Shown here: positions 51,438 to 60,608 of the stretch, one piece after another
Layout of the letters: every line of letters starts with the position of its first letter
How positions within the stretch are numbered: position 1 is the first letter of the stretch
DNA from: Centipeda felix
GTDB lineage: Bacteria; Bacillota; Negativicutes; Selenomonadales; Selenomonadaceae
Assembly: GCF_900186465.1 (NCBI RefSeq)
Contig: NZ_LT891959.1
Coordinates: 704,921-768,920 of the forward strand
Reading direction: 5' to 3'
DNA length: 64,000 nucleotides
Position numbers and translations under genes: made by a program
Notes under the pieces: generated by a model
Database searches by the model: none
What the model saw: only the letters and a program-made list of their open reading frames with translations
What the model was told of the DNA's origin: nothing

Positions 51438-52541
51438 TCACTCCGCCGGTGTGTGCAGACTGCCCGTCACGAGGAGATCCGCACCGACCTGTTCAACGTG
51501 CATATCATAGAGGTGCAGTGCCTCCTGCGGCGCGTCAAAGCCCACACCGCCGACGGGTGTCGGTGCCTCCCCGCCGCCCATCAGCATAGGGGCGATAAAG
51601 GCGCAGATCCGATCCACATAGCCGCCCGCAAGAAATGACCAATTCACCGCAGCACCGCCCTCGACGAGGAGGGACGTGCAGTCACGCGCGCCGAGCCAGT
51701 CGAGCAGGCGCAGGAGCTCCACGCGCTCCGCCCCGAGTGTCACCACCTCTGCGCCGCATGCGCGGAGGCGATCCACACGCTGCGGATCGGCACGCTCACT
51801 CACGGCGATCACCGTCGGAGCCGCTCCGTCCGTCACCAGTCTCGCATCATGCGGTGTGCGCGCCGCCGAATCCAGTACGACGCGCAGCGGATTCTTCCCC
51901 GCACGATGCGGCAGTCGCGTTGTCAGGCTCGGGTCATCCGCGAGCACACTGCCGATGCCGACGAGAATCGCGTCGCTCGCATCGCGCATCTCATGCACGC
52001 GCAGACGTGCCTCCTCGCCCGTAATCCAGCGCGACGCCCCCGTATGACTTGCGATCTTCCCGTCGAGCGTCATCGCCGTCTTGAGCGTGACGAGGGGGCG
52101 CTTCGTTGTCACCCACGTGAGAAACGCAGCGTTCTGCCGCCGCGCTTCCGCCGCGCAGACGCCCGTCACGACCTCGATGCCCGCCGCCTCAAGCATCGCG
52201 ATTCCGCGCCCTGCGACAAGCGGATTCGGGTCACGGAGCGCCACCACGACGCGCGTGATCCCTGCGGCGATCACCGCCTTGGCACAGGGGCCCGTCCGCC
52301 CCTGATGCGCACACGGCTCGAGCGTCACATAGAGCGTCGCACCGCGTGCCAACTCCCCTGCCATGCGGAGCGCGTGAATCTCCGCGTGCGGCTCGCCCGC
52401 CGCACGGTGCCAGCCGCTCGCAGCGACGATCCCGTCACGTACGATGAGCGCCCCCACGAGCGGATTCGGCGACGTGCGCCCGCGCGCAAACTCTGCCAGA
52501 TGCAGAGCCTCGCGCATATAGGATTCGTCCGTTTCGTTCAT
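51438..52541 (-). CDS. ribD: Bifunctional riboflavin deaminase/reductase
   Basis: 367 residues. The deaminase half has the zinc motifs PHAEIHAL and TLEPCAHQGRTGPC; the reductase half begins near VTLKTAMTLDGKIASHTGAS and has SLLVEGGAAVNWSFLAGG. The ATG at 52541 (MNETDESYMREAL) is chosen because the frame upstream crosses the riboswitch terminator; GGACGGTT precedes it. First gene of the operon. Confidence 0.95.
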   Translation of the reverse strand: MNETDESYMREALHLAEFARGRTSPNPLVGALIVRDGIVAASGWHRAAGEPHAEIHALRMAGELARGATLYVTLEPCAHQGRTGPCAKAVIAAGITRVVVALRDPNPLVAGRGIAMLEAAGIEVVTGVCAAEARRQNAAFLTWVTTKRPLVTLKTAMTLDGKIASHTGASRWITGEEARLRVHEMRDASDAILVGIGSVLADDPSLTTRLPHRAGKNPLRVVLDSAARTPHDARLVTDGAAPTVIAVSERADPQRVDRLRACGAEVVTLGAERVELLRLLDWLGARDCTSLLVEGGAAVNWSFLAGGYVDRICAFIAPMLMGGGEAPTPVGGVGFDAPQEALHLYDMHVEQVGADLLVTGSLHTPAE

Positions 52542-52554
52542 AACCGTCCATTCA

Positions 52555-52596
52555 TAAAAAAACAAAAAAGCCGCCGGAAGAATCTCCTCCGGCGGC
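52555..52596 (-). terminator. Riboswitch-controlled terminator
   Basis: GCCGCCGGA/TCCGGCGGC stem with a T run (TTTTTTGTTTTTTT) between the FMN aptamer and ribD. Expected to form when FMN is bound. Confidence 0.92.
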
Positions 52597-52654
52597 ACAT
52601 AAATCGTCCCAAGAAGTCACAGATATTGCATATCCATGTTCCTATCATAAGACG

Positions 52655-52790
52655 CGCCTTTTCTCATCCAGACTGCGAAAGCATCTGCCTTCTTCACTGT
52701 CGGCTCCGGAATTACACCGAATCATGCCGCTCTCACAAGCAGCTTGCGGGCTGTACCGCCGGTGGGGATTCTCACCCCGCCTCAAAGAGC
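52655..52790 (-). ncRNA. FMN riboswitch (RFN element)
   Basis: On the minus strand the conserved blocks appear in order: GGCGGGGTGAGAATCCCC, ACCGGCGGTACAGCCCGCAAGC, split as ACCGGCGGT and AGCCCGC, GATTCGGTGTAATTCCGGAG, CCGACAGT and AGTCTGGATGAGAAAAGG. It binds FMN and stops transcription of the rib operon. Confidence 0.97.
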
Positions 52791-52804
52791 ATCATTCATA
52801 TGCT

Positions 52805-52833
52805 ATTGTATCATTCTGTATTTGGACTGTCAA
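52805..52833 (-). promoter_or_regulatory. Promoter of the rib operon
   Basis: Perfect TTGACA (52833-52828) and TACAAT (52810-52805) on the minus strand with 17 bp between. The -35 box overlaps the dhaM stop codon. Confidence 0.85.
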
Positions 52834-53216
52834 TTGTAAATCTTGCACGTGCCGCGTGTCTCCTCAGCGCGGCGCACGACCTCATCGAGATCCGCCCCGC
52901 AGACCGCGGCAATCGCGGCGACCACACTGCCCTCAACGATGGGGCAGTCCGCCATGCGCACGCGGCTGCTGCGCATCTCCTCGATGATCGTCTCCGCCGT
53001 CAGCACAGAACTGCCCGCATCCGCGAGCACAACGACGCCGTCAGCGCTGCAGACGCTGTCGATCGCTGCCGTAATGCGCGCATAACTCGTCCCAAAGCCG
53101 CCGTCCTCCATGCCGCCCGCCGTTGCGATATGCGCATCCTTTGCCATCATGCGGCACGTCTCCGCGATGCCATGCGCGAGCACGGCACTGTGCGTTACAA
53201 TCACAAGTCCGACCAT
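52830..53216 (-). CDS. dhaM: DhaM-type PTS phosphotransfer protein, lone
   Basis: 128 residues, only the mannose-IIA-like domain that phosphorylates the ADP of the dihydroxyacetone kinase subunit DhaL. Active His in LVIVTHSAVLAHGIAE; GGMEDGGFGTSYARITAAID is the DhaM signature. dhaK and dhaL are not in the window. The ATG at 53216 follows GGAGAGGCTGAT, one base after the terC stop, so the two are coupled. Confidence 0.9.
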   Translation of the reverse strand: MVGLVIVTHSAVLAHGIAETCRMMAKDAHIATAGGMEDGGFGTSYARITAAIDSVCSADGVVVLADAGSSVLTAETIIEEMRSSRVRMADCPIVEGSVVAAIAAVCGADLDEVVRRAEETRGTCKIYN

Positions 53217-53217
53217 A

Positions 53218-53889
53218 TCAGCCTCTCCGCCGTGTCCATGCCCCAATGCCGCACACCGCTCCCGCGAGTATCGCCGGCAGGAGATATGCCGCCTGCGGCA
53301 GTGCCGCCAGAATCATCACACCAACCGTACGGTCGTGCACAATCATCGAGCCGCCTGTCCAGCCCAGAATCGCCGCACCGAGCACAACGAGCACGGGATA
53401 CTTTTCCATCAGCTTTCCGATGAGCTGACTGCCGCTGACGACAATCGGAACGCTGATGAGCAGCCCAAGCACCACGAGCAGGAAGTCGCCGTGAGACGCG
53501 CCCGCGATGGCAATCACGTTGTCGATCCCCATCGCCGCATCGGCGATGATGATCGTCTTGACTGCCCCTGCGAACGTCTCCGCCGCCTCGATATGCTCCT
53601 CGCCGTGGGCAGGGCGCAGGAGCTTCACGGCAATCGGCAGCAGCACCAGCCCGCCGAGTGCCTGTAAGTACGGCACAGAGAGCAGCTGCACCGCAAAGAA
53701 CGTCATGATGAGACGTACGACAATCGCGCCCGCCGTCCCGACATAGATGGCGCGCTTTCGAAGATGCGCAGGAAGGCGGTTGGACGCCATCGCAATCACG
53801 ACGGCATTGTCCCCTGCGAGCACGAGATCAAGTACAATGATCGAGAAGAGTGCCACAAAGAACTGCGATGAGAAGAGTTCGACTTCCAC
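53218..53889 (-). CDS. TerC/YjbE-family membrane protein
   Basis: 223 residues, about seven hydrophobic helices. Acidic metal-binding motifs within helices: VLDLVLAGDNAVVIAMA and IADAAMGIDNVIAIAGA, the TerC hallmark. The YjbE/YkoY group exports manganese or metallates secreted proteins. No yybP-ykoY manganese riboswitch was seen. Lies between htpG (10 bp) and dhaM. Confidence 0.9.
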   Translation of the reverse strand: MEVELFSSQFFVALFSIIVLDLVLAGDNAVVIAMASNRLPAHLRKRAIYVGTAGAIVVRLIMTFFAVQLLSVPYLQALGGLVLLPIAVKLLRPAHGEEHIEAAETFAGAVKTIIIADAAMGIDNVIAIAGASHGDFLLVVLGLLISVPIVVSGSQLIGKLMEKYPVLVVLGAAILGWTGGSMIVHDRTVGVMILAALPQAAYLLPAILAGAVCGIGAWTRRRG

Positions 53890-53899
53890 AGCTTCTCCT

Positions 53900-55849
53900 T
53901 TACTTCGCCATCATCTTGGCAAGCTTCTGTGCAAAGGCGACGGGGTTCTCCGGCAGAATCCCCTCGATGAGCAGCGCCTGCGTGTAGAGCAGATCACAGT
54001 AGTCTTTGAACTCCTCGCTGTCCTTGCCTGCCGCGTGCACCTGCTGCAGTTTTGCAAAAAGCTCATGATGCGGATTGATCTCAAGAATGCGCCGCGCCTT
54101 GAACATCGGATTATTCATCTCGGCAAAGATCTGCTCCATTGAGAGCGACGGGCCCGCCTCATCCGCGACAAGACAGACGGCACTCGACCGCAGACGCTGT
54201 GATATCTTCACCTCAGCGACCTTGTCACCGATGGCTTCTTTTACGTCCTTGATGAGATCGTCGTTCGCCTTGGCGATGTCTTCCGTTTCCTTCTTCGCCG
54301 CCTCGCTCTCCGCATCACCAAGATCGAGGTCGCCGCGGCTGATCGAGTGGAAGTTCTTTCCGTCATACTCGCGCACAGTCTCAATGGCGAACTCATCCAC
54401 CGGGTCGAGCAGAAAGAGCACCTCGAAGCCGCGCTCACGCAGCTGTTCCATCTGCGGCAGCTGCTCAATCGTCGTCTGATCCTTTGCCGTTGCGTAGTAG
54501 ATGCTCTTCTGGCCCTCGGGCATCCGCTCAGCGTATTCCTTCAGCGAAACAAGCTTACCCTCCTTCGAACTGTGGAAGAGCAGGAGATCCTTCAGCTTGT
54601 CCACCGTATCGCGGCCGGAGTACATGCTGTTGTAGATGCCGATCTTCAGTGCGCGGCCGTACTGCTCCCAGAACTTTTCGTAGTCCTCGCGGTTCTTGTC
54701 GAGCTTTTTGCCCAGTGCCTTGAGAATGTTCTTCTCCAGTGCGCGTCCGATGGTCTTCAGCTCACGGCTCTGCTGCAGCAGCTCACGCGAGATGTTCAGT
54801 GAGAGATCGGGCGAGTCAACGAGGCCCTTGACAAAGCGCAGATAGTCCGGCAGCAGATCCTTGCATTTGTCCATGATGAAAACATGGCGCGAGTAGAGCT
54901 GAATGCCGGGCTCATAGTCCGCCTGATAGAGATTGAACGGAGCTCGCGCCGGGATCTCGAGGAGCGCCGTATACTCCACCGTTCCCTCCGCCTTCGTGTG
55001 GAACACCTCCATCGGCGCTTCCCACTCGTGGAACTGGTCGCGGAAGAAATCGTTGTACTCCTCAGGCTTGATCTCGGACTTCGCGCGCGTCCAGAGCGGC
55101 TGCATCGAGTTCAGCGTGCGCAGCTCCGTCTTCTTGATCTTCTCCGCACCCTCGATGATCTTTCCCTCATCATCGCGCGGCATCTCCTCCGTCGTCACGT
55201 TCATGCGGATCGGATAGCGCACGTAGTCGGAGTACTTCTTTACAAGGCTCTCGAGCACAAACGTATCCGTGTAGTCCGTCTCGCCCTCCGTGAACTCCTT
55301 CGCGAGGTGGATCGTCACCGTCGTGCCGCGCGACTCCTTCTCTGCATCCTCAATCGTATAGCTGCCGTCGCCCGCCGACTCCCAACGCGTTGCCTGCGTC
55401 TCACCGGCACGGCGCGTCACGATCGTCACGCGCTCTGCGACCATGAACGCAGAGTAGAAGCCCACGCCGAACTGTCCGATCAGATCCTTGTCCGGTGCGC
55501 CGCCGCTTTCCTCCTTCGCCTTTGCCAGCTGCTCCATGAATGCCTTCGTGCCCGACTTTGCAATCGTTCCGATGTTCTCCACGACCTCTGCACGCGACAT
55601 ACCGATGCCGTTATCGGAGATCGTCAGCGTCTTGCTGTCCTTATCCGGGACGAGGAAAATCTCATAGTTTTCGTTGCCCTCAAGGATGTCGCGGTTCGTC
55701 AGGCTCTCAAAGTGGAGCTTGTCGATCGCATCTGACGCATTTGAAATCAACTCGCGCAGAAAAATCTCGCGGTTTGTATAGATCGAGTGGATCATCAGCT
55801 CGAGAAGCTGTTTTGTCTCTGCCTGAAACTCAAATGTCTCTTTTGCCAT
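53900..55849 (-). CDS. htpG: Molecular chaperone HtpG (Hsp90)
   Basis: 649 residues. The GHKL ATPase domain shows REIFLRELISNASDAIDKL, LTISDNGIGMSRAEVVENIG and GQFGVGFYSAFMVAE; the middle and C-terminal domains are complete. A cytosolic chaperone for late protein folding. First gene of a unit with terC and dhaM, driven by its own promoter. Confidence 0.97.
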   Translation of the reverse strand: MAKETFEFQAETKQLLELMIHSIYTNREIFLRELISNASDAIDKLHFESLTNRDILEGNENYEIFLVPDKDSKTLTISDNGIGMSRAEVVENIGTIAKSGTKAFMEQLAKAKEESGGAPDKDLIGQFGVGFYSAFMVAERVTIVTRRAGETQATRWESAGDGSYTIEDAEKESRGTTVTIHLAKEFTEGETDYTDTFVLESLVKKYSDYVRYPIRMNVTTEEMPRDDEGKIIEGAEKIKKTELRTLNSMQPLWTRAKSEIKPEEYNDFFRDQFHEWEAPMEVFHTKAEGTVEYTALLEIPARAPFNLYQADYEPGIQLYSRHVFIMDKCKDLLPDYLRFVKGLVDSPDLSLNISRELLQQSRELKTIGRALEKNILKALGKKLDKNREDYEKFWEQYGRALKIGIYNSMYSGRDTVDKLKDLLLFHSSKEGKLVSLKEYAERMPEGQKSIYYATAKDQTTIEQLPQMEQLRERGFEVLFLLDPVDEFAIETVREYDGKNFHSISRGDLDLGDAESEAAKKETEDIAKANDDLIKDVKEAIGDKVAEVKISQRLRSSAVCLVADEAGPSLSMEQIFAEMNNPMFKARRILEINPHHELFAKLQQVHAAGKDSEEFKDYCDLLYTQALLIEGILPENPVAFAQKLAKMMAK

Positions 55850-55906
55850 ATATCGTTCCCCCTGTTTCTACGCACCACTAAATAAAGGTGATGCAAAACT
55901 ATGCCT

Positions 55907-55935
55907 ATCGTACACGAAAAATGACAAAAAGTCAA
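55907..55935 (-). promoter_or_regulatory. Promoter of htpG
   Basis: TTGACT (55935-55930) and TACGAT (55912-55907) on the minus strand with a 17-bp spacer, about 58 bp before the start. Confidence 0.75.
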
Positions 55936-55946
55936 ATTCTTTCTCA

Positions 55947-55960
55947 TCATCATGCAAGCC
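55947..55960 (+). repeat. Left 14-bp direct repeat of the IS30-bounded island
   Basis: TCATCATGCAAGCC, repeated exactly at 62757-62770 just outside the right IS30 end; GGTC follows both copies within three bases. Confidence 0.7.
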
Positions 55961-56060
55961 GGTCGATTGTAAAATTAAGTTGCACATATAAAAAGCTCCA
56001 TAGCGGAAGCCATCTGGTAAAATAGAGTTGAACAGACCCATCTACCAAAGGAGATCCGCT

Positions 56061-56165
56061 ATGGAACAACTAAAGTGTACCACAAACTCGTCGCATCGCA
56101 AAGGGGCACATCTCACATTCGAGGAAAGAGTCTGTAGGATTACAATAGAGATGTTACACAAGTAA
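56061..56165 (+). pseudogene. IS30-family transposase, N-terminal fragment
   Basis: 34 codons after AAGGAGATCCGCT. MEQLKCTTNSSHRKGAHLTF, then EERVCRI, is the start of IS30-type transposases (the HLTxEER helix), but the frame leaves the family after IEMLHK and stops. The rest of the DNA-binding and catalytic parts is missing here. Confidence 0.75.
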
Positions 56166-56236
56166 ATAAAAAAAGAAAGCCAATTTGTGTTATGCTCTAT
56201 CTACCAAAACAAACTACACACAAAGGAGGCATTCTC

Positions 56237-56462
56237 ATGAAAAGCATAACACAGGACATCAAGTATTATCAAGCGATTGCTCTTTACGGATTTTCATATT
56301 ACCTTACCGGAGAACGTCCCGGAACAGGTATCGGATTACATCCGCTTCTTTAACGAAGAACGCCCAGCGTACACACTTGGATACCTTACGCCGAAGCAGT
56401 ATCGGGAACGGTTTGTGTCAAAGCGCGAAAGTGCTGCTCAGGCCATCGCAGGTAACGTTTGA
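56237..56462 (+). pseudogene. IS3-family element relic, both ends joined
   Basis: ATG at 56237 after AAAGGAGGCATTCTC starts MKSITQDIKYYQAIALYG, resembling the opening of an IS3-type orfA. From about 56277 a shifted frame reads DYIRFFNEERPAYTLGYLTP then KQYRERF, the C-terminus of an IS3-type orfB. The middle, with the catalytic DDE residues, is deleted. Confidence 0.7.
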
Positions 56463-56630
56463 AAGATAGCTATCGGTATTCTGGGTATCATATCTTCGAT
56501 GGCGTTGTATAGTATTCAAAATTCCATGGATAATTTTTAGATTTTTGTGTCCAGTTTTTGTTGATTAGTGCAATCCGATGTACCTTTTAAGGTGCTGCCA
56601 CAAGCATTTTGGCCTTATAGGGCCTGTTCA

Positions 56631-56653
56631 AACCACCAGTTCAACTGGTGGTT
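56631..56653. other. Strong hairpin in the island
   Basis: AACCACCAGT/ACTGGTGGTT stem with loop TCA, followed by TTGATTCTTT; terminator-like on the + strand. Probably at or near the end of the IS3 relic. Confidence 0.55.
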
Positions 56654-56715
56654 TTGATTCTTTACGACAAAAAAGATTACGGCGATAGGCACGCATGATA
56701 TAATAATTCCCCAAT

Positions 56716-56847
56716 TAACGCATCTTTTTTGCCCGCACTTTGTCGGCAAATTCTCCACATCGCTTTGGCTATGCGTCTGGGTTCCCTCCTTGTTCGGACG
56801 AAAAAATCTACGCCAATCTGACGGGCTTTATTTTATCAGCGATTTCC
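56716..56847. repeat. Family B element, left-truncated
   Basis: Begins at TTAACGCATCTTTTTTGCCC and runs to TTTTATCAGCGATTTCC; the first ~30 bp of the full element are gone. The central hairpin CATCGC/GCTATG has lost one pair. Confidence 0.82.
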
Positions 56848-57087
56848 TTTTGTTTTCTGCCGCGTTGAATCTTGAGGAACCTTGACGTGTGGAACGTGCT
56901 GAGTTCCTTCCCTCGAAAGAGAAAACTTCCATGAAGGAACTCCATATTCACGTAGGATTTACGCGTGGCAGGAAATTTTGTTGCCCAGAAGAAGAGGAGA
57001 TCTCCATGACCGCCTATGGATACCTTCGAGTGAATATGGAGACATACGGAATTCTTTCAGTACAAGACCCATATTGTGCAACAGCCC
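56848..57087. other. Unassigned stretch before the PTS regulator 3' end
   Basis: A 71-codon frame (56889-57104, +) runs through it and into the 3' end of the convergent regulator gene. It has no ribosome-binding site and no family I know. No terminator for the regulator is visible. Likely leftover from IS activity. Confidence 0.4.
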
Positions 57088-59139
57088 CTATATTGTTTCT
57101 CTGATCGTGCAGAGCTCCAGTACATCGGAGGCAGATGACGCACGAATCAGTCCGTCATAAAATGGTGTGTTTTCCAAGAGATACATCAGATCCTTGAGCG
57201 CCTGTGTATGCGTTTCGTAATCGATCGCCGAGAGGGTGATGATGATCTGTACCTGTGCATCGGAGCCAAATGGAATGGGAGACTGCAAGACCACAATGCT
57301 GAATGCACTGCACAGAGCCCCCTCGTCCGGACGCGCGTGTGGCATTGCAATATATGGGAAAAGAATCATATAGTTGCCCAGCTTTTCAATGTTCTCCTGC
57401 ATTGCCTGAATATAGTGTTCTGTGATGCAGCCGTCGCACAGGAGCAGGTCACCTCCGAGGCGCACCGCCTCACGCCAATCTTGCGCCGTAGCATTCAGGA
57501 GAATACGGCGCGGGCTCAGCAGCTCCCGCAGGGAGGGACGCACGGTTCGCCGGCTCCCTAAGATTCGCTCCAGTGCGCTGCGCAGCTCCACGGGCTGTTT
57601 AATCACACAAAAGGGACTGATCTCCCGAAGCACGCGATCCGAAAGATCCTCGGTGGGCGCCATGTCCGCACTTCGATCGTATTGGGAGAAGAAGATGCTG
57701 AGATCGCTGATGTTTTTTTCTGTCAGAAACGGTGTGACCTGAATGCAGTGAACGGGGCAGTTCGACAGAGGGATCGTTGTGACAACAAGATCGAGGTCAT
57801 TTTTTCGCAGCTGCTCCGGAGCTACATGCGCAGGCATTGTCCCCACGGTTTCAAAGTCAAAAATGGAATGCAAACGCAAAAGAATAAGCTGCGATGTACC
57901 GATGCCTGCGTCACAGATGAGAAGGACGCGTGCTTTTCTCTTATGCCTCCTCTGCATGCGTTCTCTGGAAGCCAGAAAGTGAATGGAGAGATAACCGCAT
58001 TCTGCATCGCTGAGTTGGATGTTCCACTCCTTTTCCAACTGTGACATCGCCCGCCGTACACATCCGAAAATATGGGGATAGTCCGCCTTAATTTCGTCGA
58101 TCAATGGATTGTTGATATTGATCCCATGGCGGAACCGATAGATGGCCGGTCCCATATGCTCGCCCAGATTCTCATACAGCTGTTCATCGCGATCGAATGG
58201 GATACCGCATTCCTGACACATGCGCGCAATCAATGTGGAAACCACCATCTGAAGGTAAATATCCTGTGCTTGTGTTTCCGTGGAGAAGCTGCTGCCCAGC
58301 AGATGAATTGTAATATAGGCAATCTCGGACTCGGGAATGTGAATAGCGCACGTTTCCTCAAGGCGTGCGGCAATCCCTGCTGCAACGGAAAATTCCGGTG
58401 CTTTGATCAGGTGGCTGAGCTCTTCGTGCACCATTTCCACTGTTCTTCCGAGCTGAATCCGCTTCACGGCGATCGCCAGATGAAGCACCATATTACGCAG
58501 GGCATAATCAGAGAAAAACTTATTCAGCTGCGTTTCTGCCTCTTTGACAAAATCCTGCAATCGTTCCAACGAGATAAGGTGAAACATTTCAAGATAGGAA
58601 ACATCGGAGAAATTCAGTTCATCAGAGTTCATCAAAAGGCTGTGCAGCACCAGATTTCGCAGAGCAGATTCATTCCCCGTCAGAAGGACTCCTTTTCCTT
58701 TTGCTGTCTTGACGTATCTGCCCGTCGGATCAAGCTGCTCTTTGAATTCCTGTATATCGGCGTAGATTGTCGTCTTGCTGACGTGCAGGTTGTCTGCCAA
58801 TAGTTGTACTGGAATATAGTCGTTATGAGACAGGAGTGTATAGGCGATTGCGGCAATGCGCTCTTTTTGCGAGAGCACATAACGATAGGGTTCTTCTTTA
58901 TAGGCACCGGATTGAAAGCGTGACACCTGCGCTGCCGTGAGATGGAGGGAAATGCCCTCGCGCGACTTCCGAGATAGGGGAGGGAGCCCCTGCTCGTTCA
59001 GATAGTCATCGATGCGATTCAGGTCATAGCGAATCGTACGCTCGCTTATGCCAAGATCCTTCGCTAACATCTCGACTCTCAGAGCTGTTTTGTTCTGTAG
59101 AATACGGCGCAGGATTTCACCACAGCGTTCGTTCAGCAA
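57088..59139 (-). CDS. PRD-containing PTS-controlled transcriptional activator
   Basis: 683 residues, LicR/MtlR type. Order: helix-turn-helix (residues 1-60, ILRRILQNKTALRVEMLAKD, LGISERTIRYDL), a second HTH (LLADNLHVSKTTIYADI), PRD1 and PRD2 (~190-400), a galactitol-type IIB (VLLICDAGIGTSQLILLRL) and a IIA domain at the C-terminus (YIAMPHARPDEGALCS, with the active His). Activity is set by PTS phosphorylation. The start is a TTG at 59139 with GGCGGTGAT before it; no ATG is in frame. It is encoded behind the IIC gene and likely controls this operon. Confidence 0.92.
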   Translation of the reverse strand: MLNERCGEILRRILQNKTALRVEMLAKDLGISERTIRYDLNRIDDYLNEQGLPPLSRKSREGISLHLTAAQVSRFQSGAYKEEPYRYVLSQKERIAAIAYTLLSHNDYIPVQLLADNLHVSKTTIYADIQEFKEQLDPTGRYVKTAKGKGVLLTGNESALRNLVLHSLLMNSDELNFSDVSYLEMFHLISLERLQDFVKEAETQLNKFFSDYALRNMVLHLAIAVKRIQLGRTVEMVHEELSHLIKAPEFSVAAGIAARLEETCAIHIPESEIAYITIHLLGSSFSTETQAQDIYLQMVVSTLIARMCQECGIPFDRDEQLYENLGEHMGPAIYRFRHGININNPLIDEIKADYPHIFGCVRRAMSQLEKEWNIQLSDAECGYLSIHFLASRERMQRRHKRKARVLLICDAGIGTSQLILLRLHSIFDFETVGTMPAHVAPEQLRKNDLDLVVTTIPLSNCPVHCIQVTPFLTEKNISDLSIFFSQYDRSADMAPTEDLSDRVLREISPFCVIKQPVELRSALERILGSRRTVRPSLRELLSPRRILLNATAQDWREAVRLGGDLLLCDGCITEHYIQAMQENIEKLGNYMILFPYIAMPHARPDEGALCSAFSIVVLQSPIPFGSDAQVQIIITLSAIDYETHTQALKDLMYLLENTPFYDGLIRASSASDVLELCTIRETI

Positions 59140-59168
59140 AAGATCACCGCCTTTTGGGAGAATGGAAA

Positions 59169-59200
59169 CATGGGAAGTGCCTCAGCAGGCACTTCCCATG
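59169..59200. terminator. Perfect intercistronic hairpin between IIC and regulator
   Basis: CATGGGAAGTGCCT/AGGCACTTCCCATG, a 14-bp perfect stem with loop CAGC. The minus-strand T run is weak (TTTCCATTC), so it may give partial termination, lowering regulator expression relative to the transporter. Confidence 0.65.
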
Positions 59201-59216
59201 GAACTGACGTGACATA

Positions 59217-60581
59217 TTATTCTTCGTCAGGATTGTTGATGACTTTTCCTTTGGTCTGGATGAAGTTTGGCACCAACAAGACGACCAAGAAGAGTCCGAG
59301 GATAATAAAGATCCCCGTTTCTCCCAATGCATTCGCAAGAGAGCCGATGACAATGCCGAGAACGCCGAAGTCGAAATCACCGAATGTGGTATTCTGGAAG
59401 CCCAGCGACCCCAAGACGGGAAGCAGAAGGGCTGGCGTGAAGCTGATGAGAAGTCCGTTGACAAATGCGCCGATCGCCGCACCTCTGCGCCCGCCGGTGG
59501 CATTTCCAAAGATACCGGCCGTAGCGCCGCAGAAGAAGTGGGGAACAAGGCCGGGGATGATGAGCACGCTGCCAGCAACACCGAGGAGCAGCATACCGAC
59601 GATGCCGCCGATGAACGATGCAACAAAGCCAATGACCACAGCTGTGGGCGCATAGGTGAAGAAGACTGCGCAGTCAACCGCAGGAACTGCGTTCGGGATG
59701 ACGCGCGTTGCGATACCCTCAAATGCCGGGATCAGATCGCCGAGAATCATGCGAACGCCGGAGTAGACGACTGTGACGCCGACGGCGAATTTCAGGCCTG
59801 CCATGATCGCAAAGAGGAATGGGGACATGCCGCCGGACAGTGTGCCGACATAGGTCGGACCGGCTGCAATGGCTGCGAGCAGATAGAAGAACGTCATGGT
59901 AATGGCGGTGGAGACGGTGGTATCCCGCAGGAATCCCCATTTCTCCGGAATCTCGATATTTTCCGTGCTGTCCTTTGCATTGCCTACCTTGGAACCGACC
60001 CAAGCCGAGATGTAATATGCCAGACTGCCGAAATGCCCCATGGCGATACCGTCATGTTCTGTGACACGATTCGTATAGCCCTGACCGATTGCAGGCGAAA
60101 TCGCACTCCAAGCACCGAGCAGGAAACCGCCGCTCAAGATGAGCTCCATGCCCTTCATGCCGGCTGTGCCGAGTACCGCGGAGAGGAGGCACGCCATGAA
60201 GAAGCTGTGATGTCCTGTAAGGAAGACATACTTGAACTTTGTGAAGCGGGCGATCAAGAGGTTGACGACCAGACCGACAACAAGGATGGACATCGTCTCT
60301 ACGCCGAGGACCTGCTGTGCCACGGACACGATCGCTTCGTTGTTCGGGACAACGCCGGTGATATGGAAGCCCTCCTGAATCATCTTTCCGAGGGGATCCA
60401 GATTTTCTACGATGAAACCTGCGCCGGCAGCGAGCATTAGATATCCGAGGATCGGCTTCAGCGTGCCGGTCATAATCTTATAGAATGGCTTTTTCAGTGC
60501 GACCAGACCCACAAGGGATACAATACCAATCAGGAGCGCCGGCTGTTGCAGCACGTCGCGTAAAAATTCCAAGAACTCCAT
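59217..60581 (-). CDS. ulaA: Ascorbate-family PTS IIC permease (UlaA-like)
   Basis: 454 residues, about ten to eleven membrane helices, the UlaA/SgaT fold rather than the glucose or mannitol type. Opening LRDVLQQPALLIGIVSLVGL and KPILGYLMLAAGAGFIVENL are close to UlaA; TGHHSFFMACLLSAVLGT is also characteristic. With separate IIB and IIA genes upstream it forms a complete system. The sugar may differ from ascorbate, as the usual ulaDEFG genes are absent. Confidence 0.92.
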   Translation of the reverse strand: MEFLEFLRDVLQQPALLIGIVSLVGLVALKKPFYKIMTGTLKPILGYLMLAAGAGFIVENLDPLGKMIQEGFHITGVVPNNEAIVSVAQQVLGVETMSILVVGLVVNLLIARFTKFKYVFLTGHHSFFMACLLSAVLGTAGMKGMELILSGGFLLGAWSAISPAIGQGYTNRVTEHDGIAMGHFGSLAYYISAWVGSKVGNAKDSTENIEIPEKWGFLRDTTVSTAITMTFFYLLAAIAAGPTYVGTLSGGMSPFLFAIMAGLKFAVGVTVVYSGVRMILGDLIPAFEGIATRVIPNAVPAVDCAVFFTYAPTAVVIGFVASFIGGIVGMLLLGVAGSVLIIPGLVPHFFCGATAGIFGNATGGRRGAAIGAFVNGLLISFTPALLLPVLGSLGFQNTTFGDFDFGVLGIVIGSLANALGETGIFIILGLFLVVLLVPNFIQTKGKVINNPDEE

Positions 60582-60608
60582 ATGAAACTACCTCCTGTCT
60601 TGTCGGTG

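Noticed and set aside
53218-53889. yybP-ykoY manganese riboswitch before terC
   Set aside because: terC follows htpG by 10 bp, leaving no room for it.
56889-57104. 71-codon + strand frame as a gene
   Set aside because: No ribosome-binding site, no known family, and it overlaps the 3' end of the regulator gene.
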